64,000 nt of DNA from Halomonas sp. SpR1 (GCF_031010175.1 NZ_JAUAMB010000019.1:1-64000), one strand, 5' to 3'; counted from the first letter of the stretch, positions 12,422-22,238 are shown. Notes: generated from the letters alone by a model not told the origin. Numbers and translations are program-made.

Positions 12422-13804
12422 ATGGCACTGAATGATGAAAGCCTACAGGAGTTAAAAGCCGAACTGCTCGATGAGTTGGCCAAGGAGGTACCGAGTAAAA
12501 CGCTGCTCTCTTTGCGTTTGGCCGAAACTCGCTCAGCGGATATTGGCGAAGTCCTCGAAGAGATGATTGAGGACGACGAAGAGCTGCCTGCGGCGCTCTC
12601 GCTACTGGATATTCTCTCTGCCGAGCGTGCCGCTAACGTGTTGGGCTATTTGCCCGGTGAGAGCCAGCTTGAGGTGGTTGGAAAGCTGGATGACAGCCAG
12701 GTTCTCAAGCTGCTGGAAGAGATGGGCTCGGACGAGCGTGCCGATCTGTTTAATCTGCTCAGTGAAGACCGCCGTGAAGCACTGCTACGTCGCATGGCCC
12801 ACCGCGAGCGTGAAGACCTAAAGCGGCTAGCAAGCTACGAAGAGGGCACCGCAGGCGCCATCATGACCTCTGACTATGTCTCCATAGCCAGTGGCATGAC
12901 GGTGTCACAAGCGATGATGCGGGTACGCCAAACCGCCCCAGATGCGGAAACGGTCTACCAGCTGTATATCCTGGATAGCGATGGCCAACTGATCGGTACC
13001 ATGTCGCTACGCCAACTGATGGTGGCGCGCCCTGGCGCCATTGTCGATGACATTATGATCAAGGATGTTATCAGCACCCGGGTCGATGATGCCCAGGAGG
13101 ATGTCGCACGTATAGTGGCGAAGTACGACCTGTTAGCCCTACCAGTGATTGATGGCGATGACCGTATGGTCGGCATTGTGACCCACGATGATGCCATGGA
13201 CGTGGCTGAATCCGAGGCCACCGAGGATTTCCACAAAGGGATGTCGATTGGCCAACTGGAGGATGGCGTTAGCCGTGTACCGTTGTGGAGCCTTTATCGC
13301 AAGCGGGTAACGTGGCTGGTTCTGCTGGTCTTCGCCAACCTGTTTTCTGGCGCCGGGATTGCCTACTTTGAAGAGACCATTGCCGCCCAGGTGGCACTGG
13401 TGTTCTTTTTACCGCTACTAATCGGCAGTGGCGGTAACGCCGGGGCTCAGGCAGCCACGCTGATGGTGCGCGGTATGGCGACCGGTGATGTAGGCGTTAA
13501 AGATTGGGGCAAACTGCTTGGCCGTGAGTTACTCGTGGCGGGTTCGTTGGGTATTACCATGGCGATTGCGGTAACGCCTATCGGCATCATGCGCGGCGGC
13601 GAGGCGCTGGCCATGGTGGTCGCTTTTAGCATGGTGGTTATTGTACTGTTCGGCAGCTTGTTGGGAATGTGTCTGCCGTTTGTGCTGGAACGCTTTAAGG
13701 TCGACCCGGCAACCGCATCGGCACCGCTGGTGACAACGCTGATTGATGCCTCTGGGGTAGTGATCTACTTCAGTATCGCCACGCTAATGCTATCTGGATT
13801 GTAA
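12422..13804 (+). CDS. mgtE: MgtE family magnesium transporter
   Basis: Mg2+ channel/transporter of the inner membrane. The 460 residues follow the MgtE layout: an N-terminal superhelical MgtE_N domain (about 25-130), two CBS domains (about 135-260) that sense cytoplasmic Mg2+, then five membrane helices (about 285-460) with the pore motif GNAGAQAATLMVRG. ATG 12422 is chosen because AAGGGGAGA lies just upstream; an in-frame GTG at 12407 overlaps that site. It converges on the following cation diffusion facilitator, with only 14 bases between the two stops. Confidence 0.94.
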   Translation: MALNDESLQELKAELLDELAKEVPSKTLLSLRLAETRSADIGEVLEEMIEDDEELPAALSLLDILSAERAANVLGYLPGESQLEVVGKLDDSQVLKLLEEMGSDERADLFNLLSEDRREALLRRMAHREREDLKRLASYEEGTAGAIMTSDYVSIASGMTVSQAMMRVRQTAPDAETVYQLYILDSDGQLIGTMSLRQLMVARPGAIVDDIMIKDVISTRVDDAQEDVARIVAKYDLLALPVIDGDDRMVGIVTHDDAMDVAESEATEDFHKGMSIGQLEDGVSRVPLWSLYRKRVTWLVLLVFANLFSGAGIAYFEETIAAQVALVFFLPLLIGSGGNAGAQAATLMVRGMATGDVGVKDWGKLLGRELLVAGSLGITMAIAVTPIGIMRGGEALAMVVAFSMVVIVLFGSLLGMCLPFVLERFKVDPATASAPLVTTLIDASGVVIYFSIATLMLSGL

Positions 13805-13818
13805 GCCAGCGGTTAAAC

Positions 13819-15012
13819 CTAGCGCATCGAACTGCTGGCGGCGCGGGTAATAAACAGCACTTCTACATGACCGAGCCACTCAATATCGCTAGCCAGAGCT
13901 TTTAGCTGGCTGGCGAGACACTGGGGTGGTTGATGCACCGCGTCATCGATGATCAGCGATACCGATACCTTATCGTCCAGGTAGTGCAACTGTAGTTCGT
14001 TCAGCGTGCGCCATACCGGGTGTTTATACCAGCGAGCATCCAGAGCAGCTTCCACTTCAGGGCGTAGTGGTAGGCCGGGAAGGCGGCTGGGGTCGCCTGC
14101 ACCGGCATCGTCTTCGGGATCAACGTGAAATATCACGTCGGTCAGCGCGGGGAACTCGTGGCGCAGGCGGCGGCTCACTTCGTTACCGATTTCATGGGCT
14201 TCCGAGACGGTAATTTTTGGTCCCACCACCACGTGCAAATCGACCATTACCCAGCCAGCCGATTGTCGGGTACGCAGGTCGTGGACGCTATCTACGCCGG
14301 GTACGCTGCACGCAACGTCATGCATTTGATCCTGTACATCTTCCGGCAGTGCGGTATCGACTAGCTCGCGAGCAGACTCCCACAGCAAGTCCAAACCAAC
14401 CTTGCCGACCAATAAGCCCACGATGATGGCGGCCACGGCATCCAGCCAACCCAAACCAAACTGGGCGCCCACCAATGCCACCAGCACCACGGCGGTGGAT
14501 AGTGCATCGCTGCGGGAGTGCCAGGCGTTGGCTTCGAGTAATTTAGACTTTACCCGCTTGGCGACCCGCATGGTGTAGCGAAAAATCCACTCTTTGCTAA
14601 ACAGCGCAATCACGGTAATGACGATTGCCAGTGCGCCGGGGGCGTTAACGTCGGCACCGCTAAACAGGCGATCCAGGCTCGACCAGGCAATCGCGCCAGC
14701 CACGAAAATCAGCACGCTACCCAGTAGCAGCGTAGTCAGCGTTTCGATTCGGCCGTGGCCGTAATGGTGATCTTTATCGGGTTCCTGGCGCCCATAGTGA
14801 ATGGCCGCCAGCACAAAGCCGTCGGTGACTAAATCAGACAGGGAGTGAATGCCATCGGCGATCAATGCCGCTGAGCCGACCATAAAACCGATCGTGACTT
14901 TGACAATGCTCAACAGGCCATCCAACCACGCACCTATGTAGGTGACGCGCTTAGCTTCCTGGCTAAGTTGCGCTTGGTCGTGAACCACTGGCGTTTCGAT
15001 GGTCTGAGTCAT
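13819..15012 (-). CDS. Cation diffusion facilitator family metal/H+ antiporter
   Basis: Inner-membrane exporter of divalent metals (Fe2+, Zn2+ or similar). The 397-residue protein has six membrane helices. The metal-site motifs are DGIHSLSD in helix 2 (DxxxD) and HSRSD in helix 5 (HxxxD), as in FieF/YiiP. A first cytoplasmic ferredoxin-like domain ends near DVIFHVDPEDD. About 100 further residues follow, including YLDDKVSVSLIID, which may be a second domain. FieF is about 300 residues, so this is a long form. The start at 15012 has AAGG five to six bases upstream; a longer start at 15033 is less likely. Substrate unknown. Confidence 0.88.
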   Translation of the reverse strand: MTQTIETPVVHDQAQLSQEAKRVTYIGAWLDGLLSIVKVTIGFMVGSAALIADGIHSLSDLVTDGFVLAAIHYGRQEPDKDHHYGHGRIETLTTLLLGSVLIFVAGAIAWSSLDRLFSGADVNAPGALAIVITVIALFSKEWIFRYTMRVAKRVKSKLLEANAWHSRSDALSTAVVLVALVGAQFGLGWLDAVAAIIVGLLVGKVGLDLLWESARELVDTALPEDVQDQMHDVACSVPGVDSVHDLRTRQSAGWVMVDLHVVVGPKITVSEAHEIGNEVSRRLRHEFPALTDVIFHVDPEDDAGAGDPSRLPGLPLRPEVEAALDARWYKHPVWRTLNELQLHYLDDKVSVSLIIDDAVHQPPQCLASQLKALASDIEWLGHVEVLFITRAASSSMR

Positions 15013-15141
15013 GGGTACCTTGCAATAACGCACGCATTCAATAGGCGTTTATTGTAGCGCACTCCTTATATCCGCTATAGCCTCCACTGCGTTCAAACTG
15101 CGAAACGGCATTTGTGAGTGCCAGTGGCGGGTAGTGTTATT

Positions 15142-15177
15142 AAAAGCATGTCAGTAAAAGCGTGTCAGCAAAAGCAG
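15142..15177. repeat. Short tandem repeat (14-bp unit, 2.5 copies)
   Basis: AAAAGCATGTCAGT (15142-15155), AAAAGCGTGTCAGC (15156-15169) and a partial third copy AAAAGCAG. It lies in the divergent intergenic region between the cation exporter and uppP, about 100 bases before uppP. A slippage-prone or regulatory repeat; function unknown. Confidence 0.7.
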
Positions 15178-15261
15178 TGGCGGACAACGAATTAGCGGAT
15201 GTGTATCCTTAAGCTCCATTGCAAACCATCAAATTGTTTCTACTACACAGGATGTTTTTTT

Positions 15262-16062
15262 ATGGATTGGTTCCAGGTGGTGGTGTTAGCGATTGTTCAG
15301 GGAATTTCAGAATTTTTACCCGTTTCGAGCTCTGCCCACCTGATTTTGGTGCCCGTTCTGACAGATTGGCAAGATCAAGGCTTAGCCTTTGATGTGGCAC
15401 TGCATTTAGGCAGTCTCTCTGCGGTGATTATCTATTTCCGCCAGGAAATTTGGCAGATGGTGGTAAGCAGTCTGGCTGCCATCAACGGTAAAGGGGTGAA
15501 TGAAGACGCGCGGCTCGCCTTTTGGGTAACGCTGGCGACCATTCCCGTTGGGGTTGTTGGCTTGCTGCTGCACGACGTTATTTCTGGCTATATGCGTTCT
15601 ACATTGATTATCGGCGTTAGCTTAATTGGTTTCGGTCTATTGTTAGGCTACGCCGACTGGCGCAAACGGGGAACGCGCAGCGAATACCAACTGCGATTAA
15701 AGGATGTGCTGATTATTGGTGGTGCTCAAGCATTGGCGCTGATTCCCGGCACGTCGCGCTCGGGGATAACCATTACGGCGGCGCTCATGGTTGGGATGAG
15801 CCGAGAAGGGGCTTCGCGCTTCTCTTTCTTGCTATCGATTCCGGTGATTGTGCTGGCCGGTGGTTTGGAAGCCATAGGCCTTGTTAATGCGCCGCAGTCG
15901 GTCGACTGGGGCGCGATGCTACTGGGTACGTTACTGTCAGGGGTAAGTGCGTATTTATGTATTCACTACTTCCTGGTGATTATAAAAAAATTAGGCATGC
16001 AGCCCTTTGTGATTTATCGCGTGCTGTTTGGCGCCTGGCTGCTGTGGTTCTTTCATTTTTAA
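15262..16062 (+). CDS. uppP: Undecaprenyl-diphosphatase UppP (BacA)
   Basis: Integral membrane phosphatase that recycles undecaprenyl pyrophosphate to the lipid carrier for peptidoglycan and other glycans; overproduction gives bacitracin resistance. The 266-residue protein has the two signature motifs GISEFLPVSSSAHL (near the N-terminus) and PGTSRSGIT (about residues 163-171), plus about seven or eight hydrophobic segments. The start is ATG 15262 (MDWFQVVVLA); an upstream in-frame ATG at 15199 would add an unlikely cysteine-rich leader. Confidence 0.94.
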   Translation: MDWFQVVVLAIVQGISEFLPVSSSAHLILVPVLTDWQDQGLAFDVALHLGSLSAVIIYFRQEIWQMVVSSLAAINGKGVNEDARLAFWVTLATIPVGVVGLLLHDVISGYMRSTLIIGVSLIGFGLLLGYADWRKRGTRSEYQLRLKDVLIIGGAQALALIPGTSRSGITITAALMVGMSREGASRFSFLLSIPVIVLAGGLEAIGLVNAPQSVDWGAMLLGTLLSGVSAYLCIHYFLVIIKKLGMQPFVIYRVLFGAWLLWFFHF

Positions 16063-16104
16063 GAGCTCCACTTTATAAGGGCTTCATTTTTAGGCAAGGC
16101 AACG

Positions 16105-17274
16105 ATGAAAAAAATGATCGGTAAATTGCGTCATGGGCGCACGGCAAGGTGGGGGCGTGCTCTAGTCGTGATGGGCTCGCTGGTGGGGGCTGTGATAGGG
16201 ATGACAGGCTGCTCAGAGAGCGATCGCCCGTTGGAACCACCGGTACGCTTTGAGGGCAATATTTTTGGCACCTTCTATCAGGTAACCGTTATGGATGCGC
16301 TCACGCAGGGCGAGTCTCTTGAGCTGGAAGAGGGCTTCAAAGCAGAGCTGGAGAGTGTTGACCAGGCGATGTCCACCTACCGCGATGATGCCGAACTGAT
16401 CGCGTTTAACGATGCACCGTTAGGGGAGTGGCAACCGCTCTCTAATGAACTGATTGAGGTGTTGGCGATTAGCCAGTCAGTGGCTGAAGCCAGCCATGGT
16501 GCCTTTGATATTACTGTGGGCGACCTGGTTAATCTGTGGAGCTTTGGCCCTGGCGCGAGGCCAGAAGAGGTGCCCGCTGATGATATTCTGGCTGAGCGAC
16601 TTGCTCAGGTAGGGTTTGATGCGGTGGAGGTCGATACGCAAAACATGCAGGCTCGGCGTACTCGCGATGTGTTTGTCGACTTGTCTGGCGTCGCGAAAGG
16701 CCATGCCACCGATCGGGTAGCCGCTTACCTGAATCAGCAGGGCATAGAGCACTACTTGGTTAATTTAGGCGGTGATCTGATTGCCCGTGGAGTGCGCGAT
16801 GAAGACGAACAGACACCTTGGCGAATTGGTATTGAGGTACCCGAGGATGGTCAGCAGCGAGCCCAGCATATTATTCCACTAGAGAGTATGTCAGTGGCCA
16901 CCTCGGGTGATTACCGCAACTATTTTGAAGTCGACGGCCAACGCTTCTCGCACACTATTGATCCGCGTACGGGGCGGCCAGTGACCCATCAGCTTGCGTC
17001 GGTGTCTGTTTTCCACCCTTCCAATACCTGGGCGGATGCCTGGGCGACAGCGCTCCTGGTAGTAGGCGAACAGGACGCTATGCAGATGGCGATTGAAAAT
17101 AATCTGAAGGTGCTGATGTTGGTTCGGGATGATGAGCAGTGGCGCAGTATTGCCAGCCCTGAATTTGGTAACTACTTCGGTAAAACATTGGTCGATGAGT
17201 TGGGTATTGAGCAATTTTCAGTTGCTCCATTAACAGCCACTACCCCCGACGACCAACCGCTAACAGGTGAATAA
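16105..17274 (+). CDS. apbE: FAD:protein FMN transferase (ApbE family lipoprotein)
   Basis: Exported enzyme that links FMN to threonines of target proteins such as Na+-translocating NQR or RNF subunits. The 389 residues begin with a basic, hydrophobic signal and a lipobox-like MTGC (Cys36), so it is probably a lipoprotein. The ApbE domain has GTFYQVTV near residue 56, DLSGVAKGHATDR near 193, LVNLGGDL near 216, and the metal-binding ATSGDYRNYF region. It lies between uppP and glmU. The NQR/RNF targets are not in the window. NosX-type relatives are an alternative but less likely. Confidence 0.92.
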   Translation: MKKMIGKLRHGRTARWGRALVVMGSLVGAVIGMTGCSESDRPLEPPVRFEGNIFGTFYQVTVMDALTQGESLELEEGFKAELESVDQAMSTYRDDAELIAFNDAPLGEWQPLSNELIEVLAISQSVAEASHGAFDITVGDLVNLWSFGPGARPEEVPADDILAERLAQVGFDAVEVDTQNMQARRTRDVFVDLSGVAKGHATDRVAAYLNQQGIEHYLVNLGGDLIARGVRDEDEQTPWRIGIEVPEDGQQRAQHIIPLESMSVATSGDYRNYFEVDGQRFSHTIDPRTGRPVTHQLASVSVFHPSNTWADAWATALLVVGEQDAMQMAIENNLKVLMLVRDDEQWRSIASPEFGNYFGKTLVDELGIEQFSVAPLTATTPDDQPLTGE

Positions 17275-17275
17275 C

Positions 17276-18646
17276 ATGCAAGAACTGGATATTGTCATTC
17301 TCGCTGCGGGTAAAGGCACGCGGATGCATTCGCAAATTCCTAAAGTGCTCCACCCCTTGGCGGGCAAGCCCATGGTTCAGCATGTGATGGAGACAGCCTC
17401 TGGGTTGCAACCTGATCGTACCCATGTGGTGATTGGCCATGGCGCTGACCAGCTTCGCGAAGCGCTGGCAGAACAGCCCGTAAAGTTTGCCATGCAGGCC
17501 GAGCAGAAGGGCACTGGGCATGCGGTGGCTCAAGCGCTTGAACAGCTGGGTAGCGGCAAGGTGTTAGTACTTTACGGCGATGTGCCCCTGCTGCAGCGGG
17601 AATCGCTGAGTGAGCTGTTAGCCTATGTGGATGAGCAACACATGGGGCTGTTAACGGTAACGCTAGCTGATCCCACCGGCTATGGACGGATCGAGCGCAA
17701 TGATGCAGGCGATGCCGTGGCGATCGTTGAGCAAAAGGATGCCAGTAGCGCTCAACTCGCCATCACTGAATGCAATACCGGCATCATGGCCATGACCAGC
17801 GCCCAGCTTAAGCGCTGGTTACCACAGCTCTCAGCCAATAATGCCCAGGGCGAGTACTACCTAACCGATGTGATTGCCATGGCAGCGGCGGAAGGCATCA
17901 AGGTCTGCACCACCCAACCGGCTACCGCCGTCGAAGTGGAAGGCGTCAATAACCGAGCGCAAATGGCCCGCTTGGAGCGTGTTTATCAACGCCAGATGGC
18001 CGATAAGTTAATGGCGCAGGGGGTGGCGCTCGCCGACCCTGAACGGCTTGATGTACGCGGGTATCTAACCTGTGGGCACGATGTGTTTATCGATGTGGGC
18101 TGCGTATTTGAGGGCGAGGTTGAGCTAGGCGAAGGCGTGCGGGTTGGCCCTTACTGCGTGATTAAAAATAGCACCATTGGTGCGCAAAGCGTGATAGATA
18201 CCCATAGTGTAATAGACGGCACCGTGGCAGCGGGCTTAAACCAGATAGGCCCCTTTGCGCGACTACGCCCCGGCACGCGACTCGCGGTAAAAGCCAAAGT
18301 CGGGAATTTTGTTGAAACCAAAAGCGCCGATGTGGGTGAAGGTAGCAAAATCAATCACCTAAGCTACGTTGGTGATGCACGTTTAGGGCGGGATGTGAAC
18401 GTAGGGGCAGGTACCATCACTTGCAACTACGATGGTGCCAATAAACACCGCACTGAGATTGGTGATAATGCCTTTATTGGCTCTAATTCTGCGTTGGTAG
18501 CACCTGTTACGATAGGTAAAGGTGCCACTATCGGGGCTGGGTCTACCATTGCCAAAGATGTCACCGACTACGCCTTGGCAGTTACCCGCGGCCGTCAGTT
18601 AGAAAAAATTGACTGGCTGCGCCCTAGCAAACGCATAGAGCCATAG
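17276..18646 (+). CDS. glmU: Bifunctional GlmU: GlcNAc-1-P uridyltransferase / GlcN-1-P acetyltransferase
   Basis: Makes UDP-GlcNAc from glucosamine-1-phosphate, acetyl-CoA and UTP, for peptidoglycan and LPS. The 456-residue protein has the N-terminal pyrophosphorylase motif LAAGKGTRM (residues 8-16), and from about 250 a left-handed beta-helix of hexapeptide repeats with the acetyltransferase segment GAGTITCNYDG. ATG 17276 lies 6 bases after AGGTGA; an in-frame GTG at 17267 overlaps that site. It follows apbE by one base, so the two are probably co-transcribed, and glmS follows in the same pathway. Confidence 0.97.
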   Translation: MQELDIVILAAGKGTRMHSQIPKVLHPLAGKPMVQHVMETASGLQPDRTHVVIGHGADQLREALAEQPVKFAMQAEQKGTGHAVAQALEQLGSGKVLVLYGDVPLLQRESLSELLAYVDEQHMGLLTVTLADPTGYGRIERNDAGDAVAIVEQKDASSAQLAITECNTGIMAMTSAQLKRWLPQLSANNAQGEYYLTDVIAMAAAEGIKVCTTQPATAVEVEGVNNRAQMARLERVYQRQMADKLMAQGVALADPERLDVRGYLTCGHDVFIDVGCVFEGEVELGEGVRVGPYCVIKNSTIGAQSVIDTHSVIDGTVAAGLNQIGPFARLRPGTRLAVKAKVGNFVETKSADVGEGSKINHLSYVGDARLGRDVNVGAGTITCNYDGANKHRTEIGDNAFIGSNSALVAPVTIGKGATIGAGSTIAKDVTDYALAVTRGRQLEKIDWLRPSKRIEP

Positions 18647-18697
18647 CTCTAAAAAACGTAGCTCTGAAAACATAGCTCTAAAAAACATAGTGCTAAG
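18643..18697. repeat. Short imperfect tandem repeat after glmU
   Basis: Three to four copies of an ATAGCTCTAAAAAAC-like unit (18643-18658, 18659-18671, 18672-18686, and a degenerate copy from 18687) begin at the glmU stop and run into the glmU-glmS gap. Copies vary by one to three bases. Probably slippage-generated. Confidence 0.7.
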
Positions 18698-18787
18698 AAT
18701 CATTAAAAAGCCGTATTCCTATCTTACCGCCAGGATAATACCGTTTTAGTGTTTTTATAGGTTCGTAAAAAACTCAGGAGAGTCATT

Positions 18788-20614
18788 ATGTGTGGCATTG
18801 TGGCCGCCGTTGCCCAGCGCAACGTCCAAGAAATTCTATTAGAAGGACTAAGGCGCCTGGAGTATCGCGGCTACGATTCGGCTGGTATGACGGTGTTGAG
18901 TGAGGGTGTATTAACCCGTCATCGTGCGCTTGGTAAAGTGGCGGCGCTTGCTGCACGGTTGGATACTGCCTCACTACCGGGTTTTTCGGGCATTGCCCAC
19001 ACCCGCTGGGCAACCCACGGTAAACCCTCTGAGGCCAATGCACATCCGCATCACAGCAGTGATCAGGTTGCCGTGGTACACAACGGCATTATTGAGAATT
19101 ACGAGCCGATAAAAGAAGGCTTGCAGCGCAGCGGCTATGTTTTTAGCTCTGAAACTGATACCGAAGTGATTGCTCACTTACTTTCCGAAAAACTGGCTGA
19201 CGGCCTAACACTGTTTGATGCTACCCAGCAGATCGTTAACCGCTTAGGCGGTGCCTACGCTCTGGGAGTCATGTGCGCTCAACAGCCGGAAGTGGTGGTT
19301 GGCGCTCGACAGGGTAGTCCGCTGGTGGTCGGGGTAGGGATTAATGAGGCCTTTTTAGCCTCTGACCCACTAGCGTTGCTGCCGGTGACGGATAGCTTTA
19401 TTTATCTTGAAGAGGGCGATTTGGTTGAGCTGCGTGAGCAGGGCGCGATTCGCATCGTGGATCGTCAGGGTAACGACGTTGATCGCCCTATTCATACCTT
19501 TGAACATGGCGATGGCGCGGCCAGTAAGGGCGAGTACCGCCACTATATGCTTAAGGAAATTTTTGAGCAGCCAACGGTTATCGAGGCAGCATTAGAGGGT
19601 AGGCTGAGCGCCCAAAGCGTGTTGGTCGAAAGCTTTGGCCCGGATGCCCAGGCGCTTTTCCAGCGCACTCGTCAGGTACATATCATCGCCTGCGGCACTA
19701 GCTACCATGCAGGGCTGGTGGCGCGGTACTGGCTAGAGCGTTACGCAGGCGTACCGGTGCAGGTCGAAGTGGCCTCCGAGTACCGCTATCGCCATCCGGT
19801 GGTGCCTGAAGGCACGCTGTTTGTCACCCTTTCCCAGTCTGGCGAAACCGCCGATACGCTGGCCGCGCTTCGCTTTGCTAAAACCCTCGACTACATCGGC
19901 TCGCTGGCGATCTGTAACGTGCCCGGTAGTTCGCTAGTGCGTGAGTCTGACATTACCCTCATGACCCGCGCAGGACCAGAAATTGGCGTGGCCTCCACTA
20001 AAGCCTTTACCACTCAGCTGATAGCGCTAATGCTGCTAACGCTTTCGGTCAGTAAAGCCAAAGACCAGGCCGAATACCCGAATATTATAGCTGCATTACG
20101 CACGCTGCCCGATGTGTGTCAGCGGGTGCTGGCGCTGGATAGCCAAATTGAAGCGCTTTCCCAGGCGTTTGCTGACAAACAGCACGCGCTCTTCTTGGGG
20201 CGCGGGGCTCACTACCCAATTGCCCTGGAAGGCGCGCTTAAGCTTAAAGAGATCTCCTATATCCATGCCGAGGCGTATCCTGCCGGAGAGTTAAAGCATG
20301 GGCCATTAGCGTTGGTGGACAGCGAAATGCCGGTGATTTCGGTTGCCCCCAACGATGACCTGCTGGAAAAGCTTAAATCCAACCTTCAGGAAGTCCGCGC
20401 TCGCGGCGGCCAGCTGTTTGTGTTTGCCGATGAGAGTGTGGGTATCGATACGCAGGAAGATATTCGCGTATTGACCCTGCCCCACGTGCACGAAGCGCTC
20501 GCGCCGCTGTTGTATACCTTGCCGCTACAGCTATTGAGTTACCACGTGGCAGTGCTTAAAGGCACCGATGTTGATCAGCCCCGTAACCTGGCCAAGAGCG
20601 TGACGGTAGAGTGA
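18788..20614 (+). CDS. glmS: Glutamine-fructose-6-phosphate aminotransferase (isomerizing)
   Basis: First step of the hexosamine pathway: fructose-6-phosphate plus glutamine gives glucosamine-6-phosphate. The 608-residue protein starts MCGIVAAV, so the class II amidotransferase nucleophile is Cys2. The glutaminase domain covers about 1-240 (HTRWATHG, HNGIIENY), followed by two SIS sugar-isomerase domains (CGTSYHAG and SQSGETADT near 300-350) and a conserved C-terminal LAKSVTVE. AACTCAGGAGAG lies before the ATG. No glmS ribozyme is expected in this group, and none is visible. Confidence 0.97.
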   Translation: MCGIVAAVAQRNVQEILLEGLRRLEYRGYDSAGMTVLSEGVLTRHRALGKVAALAARLDTASLPGFSGIAHTRWATHGKPSEANAHPHHSSDQVAVVHNGIIENYEPIKEGLQRSGYVFSSETDTEVIAHLLSEKLADGLTLFDATQQIVNRLGGAYALGVMCAQQPEVVVGARQGSPLVVGVGINEAFLASDPLALLPVTDSFIYLEEGDLVELREQGAIRIVDRQGNDVDRPIHTFEHGDGAASKGEYRHYMLKEIFEQPTVIEAALEGRLSAQSVLVESFGPDAQALFQRTRQVHIIACGTSYHAGLVARYWLERYAGVPVQVEVASEYRYRHPVVPEGTLFVTLSQSGETADTLAALRFAKTLDYIGSLAICNVPGSSLVRESDITLMTRAGPEIGVASTKAFTTQLIALMLLTLSVSKAKDQAEYPNIIAALRTLPDVCQRVLALDSQIEALSQAFADKQHALFLGRGAHYPIALEGALKLKEISYIHAEAYPAGELKHGPLALVDSEMPVISVAPNDDLLEKLKSNLQEVRARGGQLFVFADESVGIDTQEDIRVLTLPHVHEALAPLLYTLPLQLLSYHVAVLKGTDVDQPRNLAKSVTVE

Positions 20615-20662
20615 TTTAGGCGTCAGACTTTATATTTAGTTAAGCCAATAAAAACGCTTTAC

Positions 20663-20687
20663 AAGATGCGGCAATACGTCGCATCTT
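20663..20687. other. Inverted repeat after glmS
   Basis: AAGATGCG (20663-20670) and CGCATCTT (20680-20687) form a perfect 8-bp stem with a 9-base loop. No T-run follows. It lies between glmS and nhaD and could be a weak terminator or part of the nhaD control region. Confidence 0.45.
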
Positions 20688-20771
20688 ATGCGCAACCGTT
20701 GCGTTGCAGCATGTGGTTAGGGTGCTTATTATCGTGGCGGTCTTTCTCCCTCCTGACTGGATAACATTGCC

Positions 20772-22238
20772 ATGAAACCACCAAACGTCCTCGTAACCCG
20801 GCATTATGCTAGCCGGGTCGCTTGGTTGTTGCTCGCCTGCACGCTTTTTGTCTTTCCTTCTCTCTCTTATGCCGCCGCCGGGCCCCTTGATCTTACTCTC
20901 TCGCTTGCCGGTATCTCTTCTGTCGTGATCTTCGTGCTCGCCTATGCGTTGGTGATGAGTGAAGAGCTACTGCATATGCGTAAGTCTAAGCCGGTACTTG
21001 TCGCGGCAGGGCTTATCTGGGCGCTAGTGGCCTGGGTCTACGTACAAGCGGGGATGCCGGAAGAGGCGGAAACCGCCTTCCGCGAAACACTGCTTGAATA
21101 CGCTGAACTGTTGCTGTTTTTGCTGGTGGCGATGACTTATATCAATGCCATGGAAGAGCGCCGGGTATTTGATGCGCTGCGTTCTTGGCTAGTGCGCAAA
21201 GGCTTTAGCTACCGCACTCTGTTCTGGATTACCGGTGTCATGGCATTCGGTATTTCTTCGATCGCCAACAATATGACCACCGCCATGCTGATGTGTGCCG
21301 TAGTGCTCAAAGTGGCCGAGGGTGACAATAAGTTTATCGGCCTTTGCTGCGTGAACGTGGTGGTCGCCTCTAACGCGGGTGGTGCCTTCAGTCCGTTTGG
21401 CGATATCACCACGCTGATGGTGTGGCAGGCAGGACAAGTACCGTTCGAAGACTTCTTCGCGCTGCTGCTTCCCGCGATAGTTAATTTCATGGTGCCTGCG
21501 GTGATCATGAACTTCTTTATTGTTAACCGTCAGCCTGCCTCCCTTAAGGAAAACGTCTGGCTCAAGCGGGGCGCGCGGCGCATTATCGTGCTGTTTTTGA
21601 TCACCGTAGCGATCTCGGTGCTGTGTCACTCGATTCTCTACCTACCGCCTGCCATGGGCATGATGTTTGGTTTGGGCCTGCTGCAGTTCTTTGGCTACTA
21701 CTTGCGCCGCAGCCTGCCACGCTCCCTTGAACGCAAGCGCGAGCGCTACTCCCGCCGGGGTGACTGGAAGAAGCTGGAGCAGCTGGGTAGCGTCGTTCCC
21801 TTTGATATTTTTAGCCGTATTGCGCGCTCCGAGTGGGATACGCTGCTGTTCTTCTACGGGGTGGTGATGTGTGTTGGTGGCCTGGGCTTTATGGGCTATC
21901 TGAGCCTGCTTTCCGAAACGCTCTACGGCGGTTGGAACCCGGTGTGGGCCAACGTGGTGCTGGGGCTTATCTCCGCGGTGGTGGACAACATTCCGGTGAT
22001 GTTCGCGGTACTCTCCATGGCCCCGGATATGTCCCAGGGTAACTGGCTGCTAATAACGTTAACCGCAGGCGTGGGGGGGAGTTTGCTCTCCATGGGCTCC
22101 GCCGCTGGGGTTGCCCTTATGGGCCAGGCACGCGGTATCTATACCTTTGCCGTTCACCTGCGCTGGGTGCCCGCGATTTTATTAGGCTATGCTGCCAGTA
22201 TCGCTACTCATCTATGGGTCAATGCCTCATTGTTTTAG
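20772..22238 (+). CDS. nhaD: Na+/H+ antiporter NhaD
   Basis: Inner-membrane sodium/proton antiporter of the ion transporter superfamily, typical of marine and halophilic gammaproteobacteria, where it exports Na+ at alkaline pH. The 488-residue protein opens with a basic, hydrophobic segment ending SYAAA, followed by about a dozen membrane helices. Family motifs include SSIANNMTTAMLM (about 163-175), VVVASNAGGAFSPFGDITTLMVW (about 197-219) and the C-terminal SAVVDNIPVMFAVL. It stands alone, with a strong terminator behind it. Confidence 0.93.
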   Translation: MKPPNVLVTRHYASRVAWLLLACTLFVFPSLSYAAAGPLDLTLSLAGISSVVIFVLAYALVMSEELLHMRKSKPVLVAAGLIWALVAWVYVQAGMPEEAETAFRETLLEYAELLLFLLVAMTYINAMEERRVFDALRSWLVRKGFSYRTLFWITGVMAFGISSIANNMTTAMLMCAVVLKVAEGDNKFIGLCCVNVVVASNAGGAFSPFGDITTLMVWQAGQVPFEDFFALLLPAIVNFMVPAVIMNFFIVNRQPASLKENVWLKRGARRIIVLFLITVAISVLCHSILYLPPAMGMMFGLGLLQFFGYYLRRSLPRSLERKRERYSRRGDWKKLEQLGSVVPFDIFSRIARSEWDTLLFFYGVVMCVGGLGFMGYLSLLSETLYGGWNPVWANVVLGLISAVVDNIPVMFAVLSMAPDMSQGNWLLITLTAGVGGSLLSMGSAAGVALMGQARGIYTFAVHLRWVPAILLGYAASIATHLWVNASLF

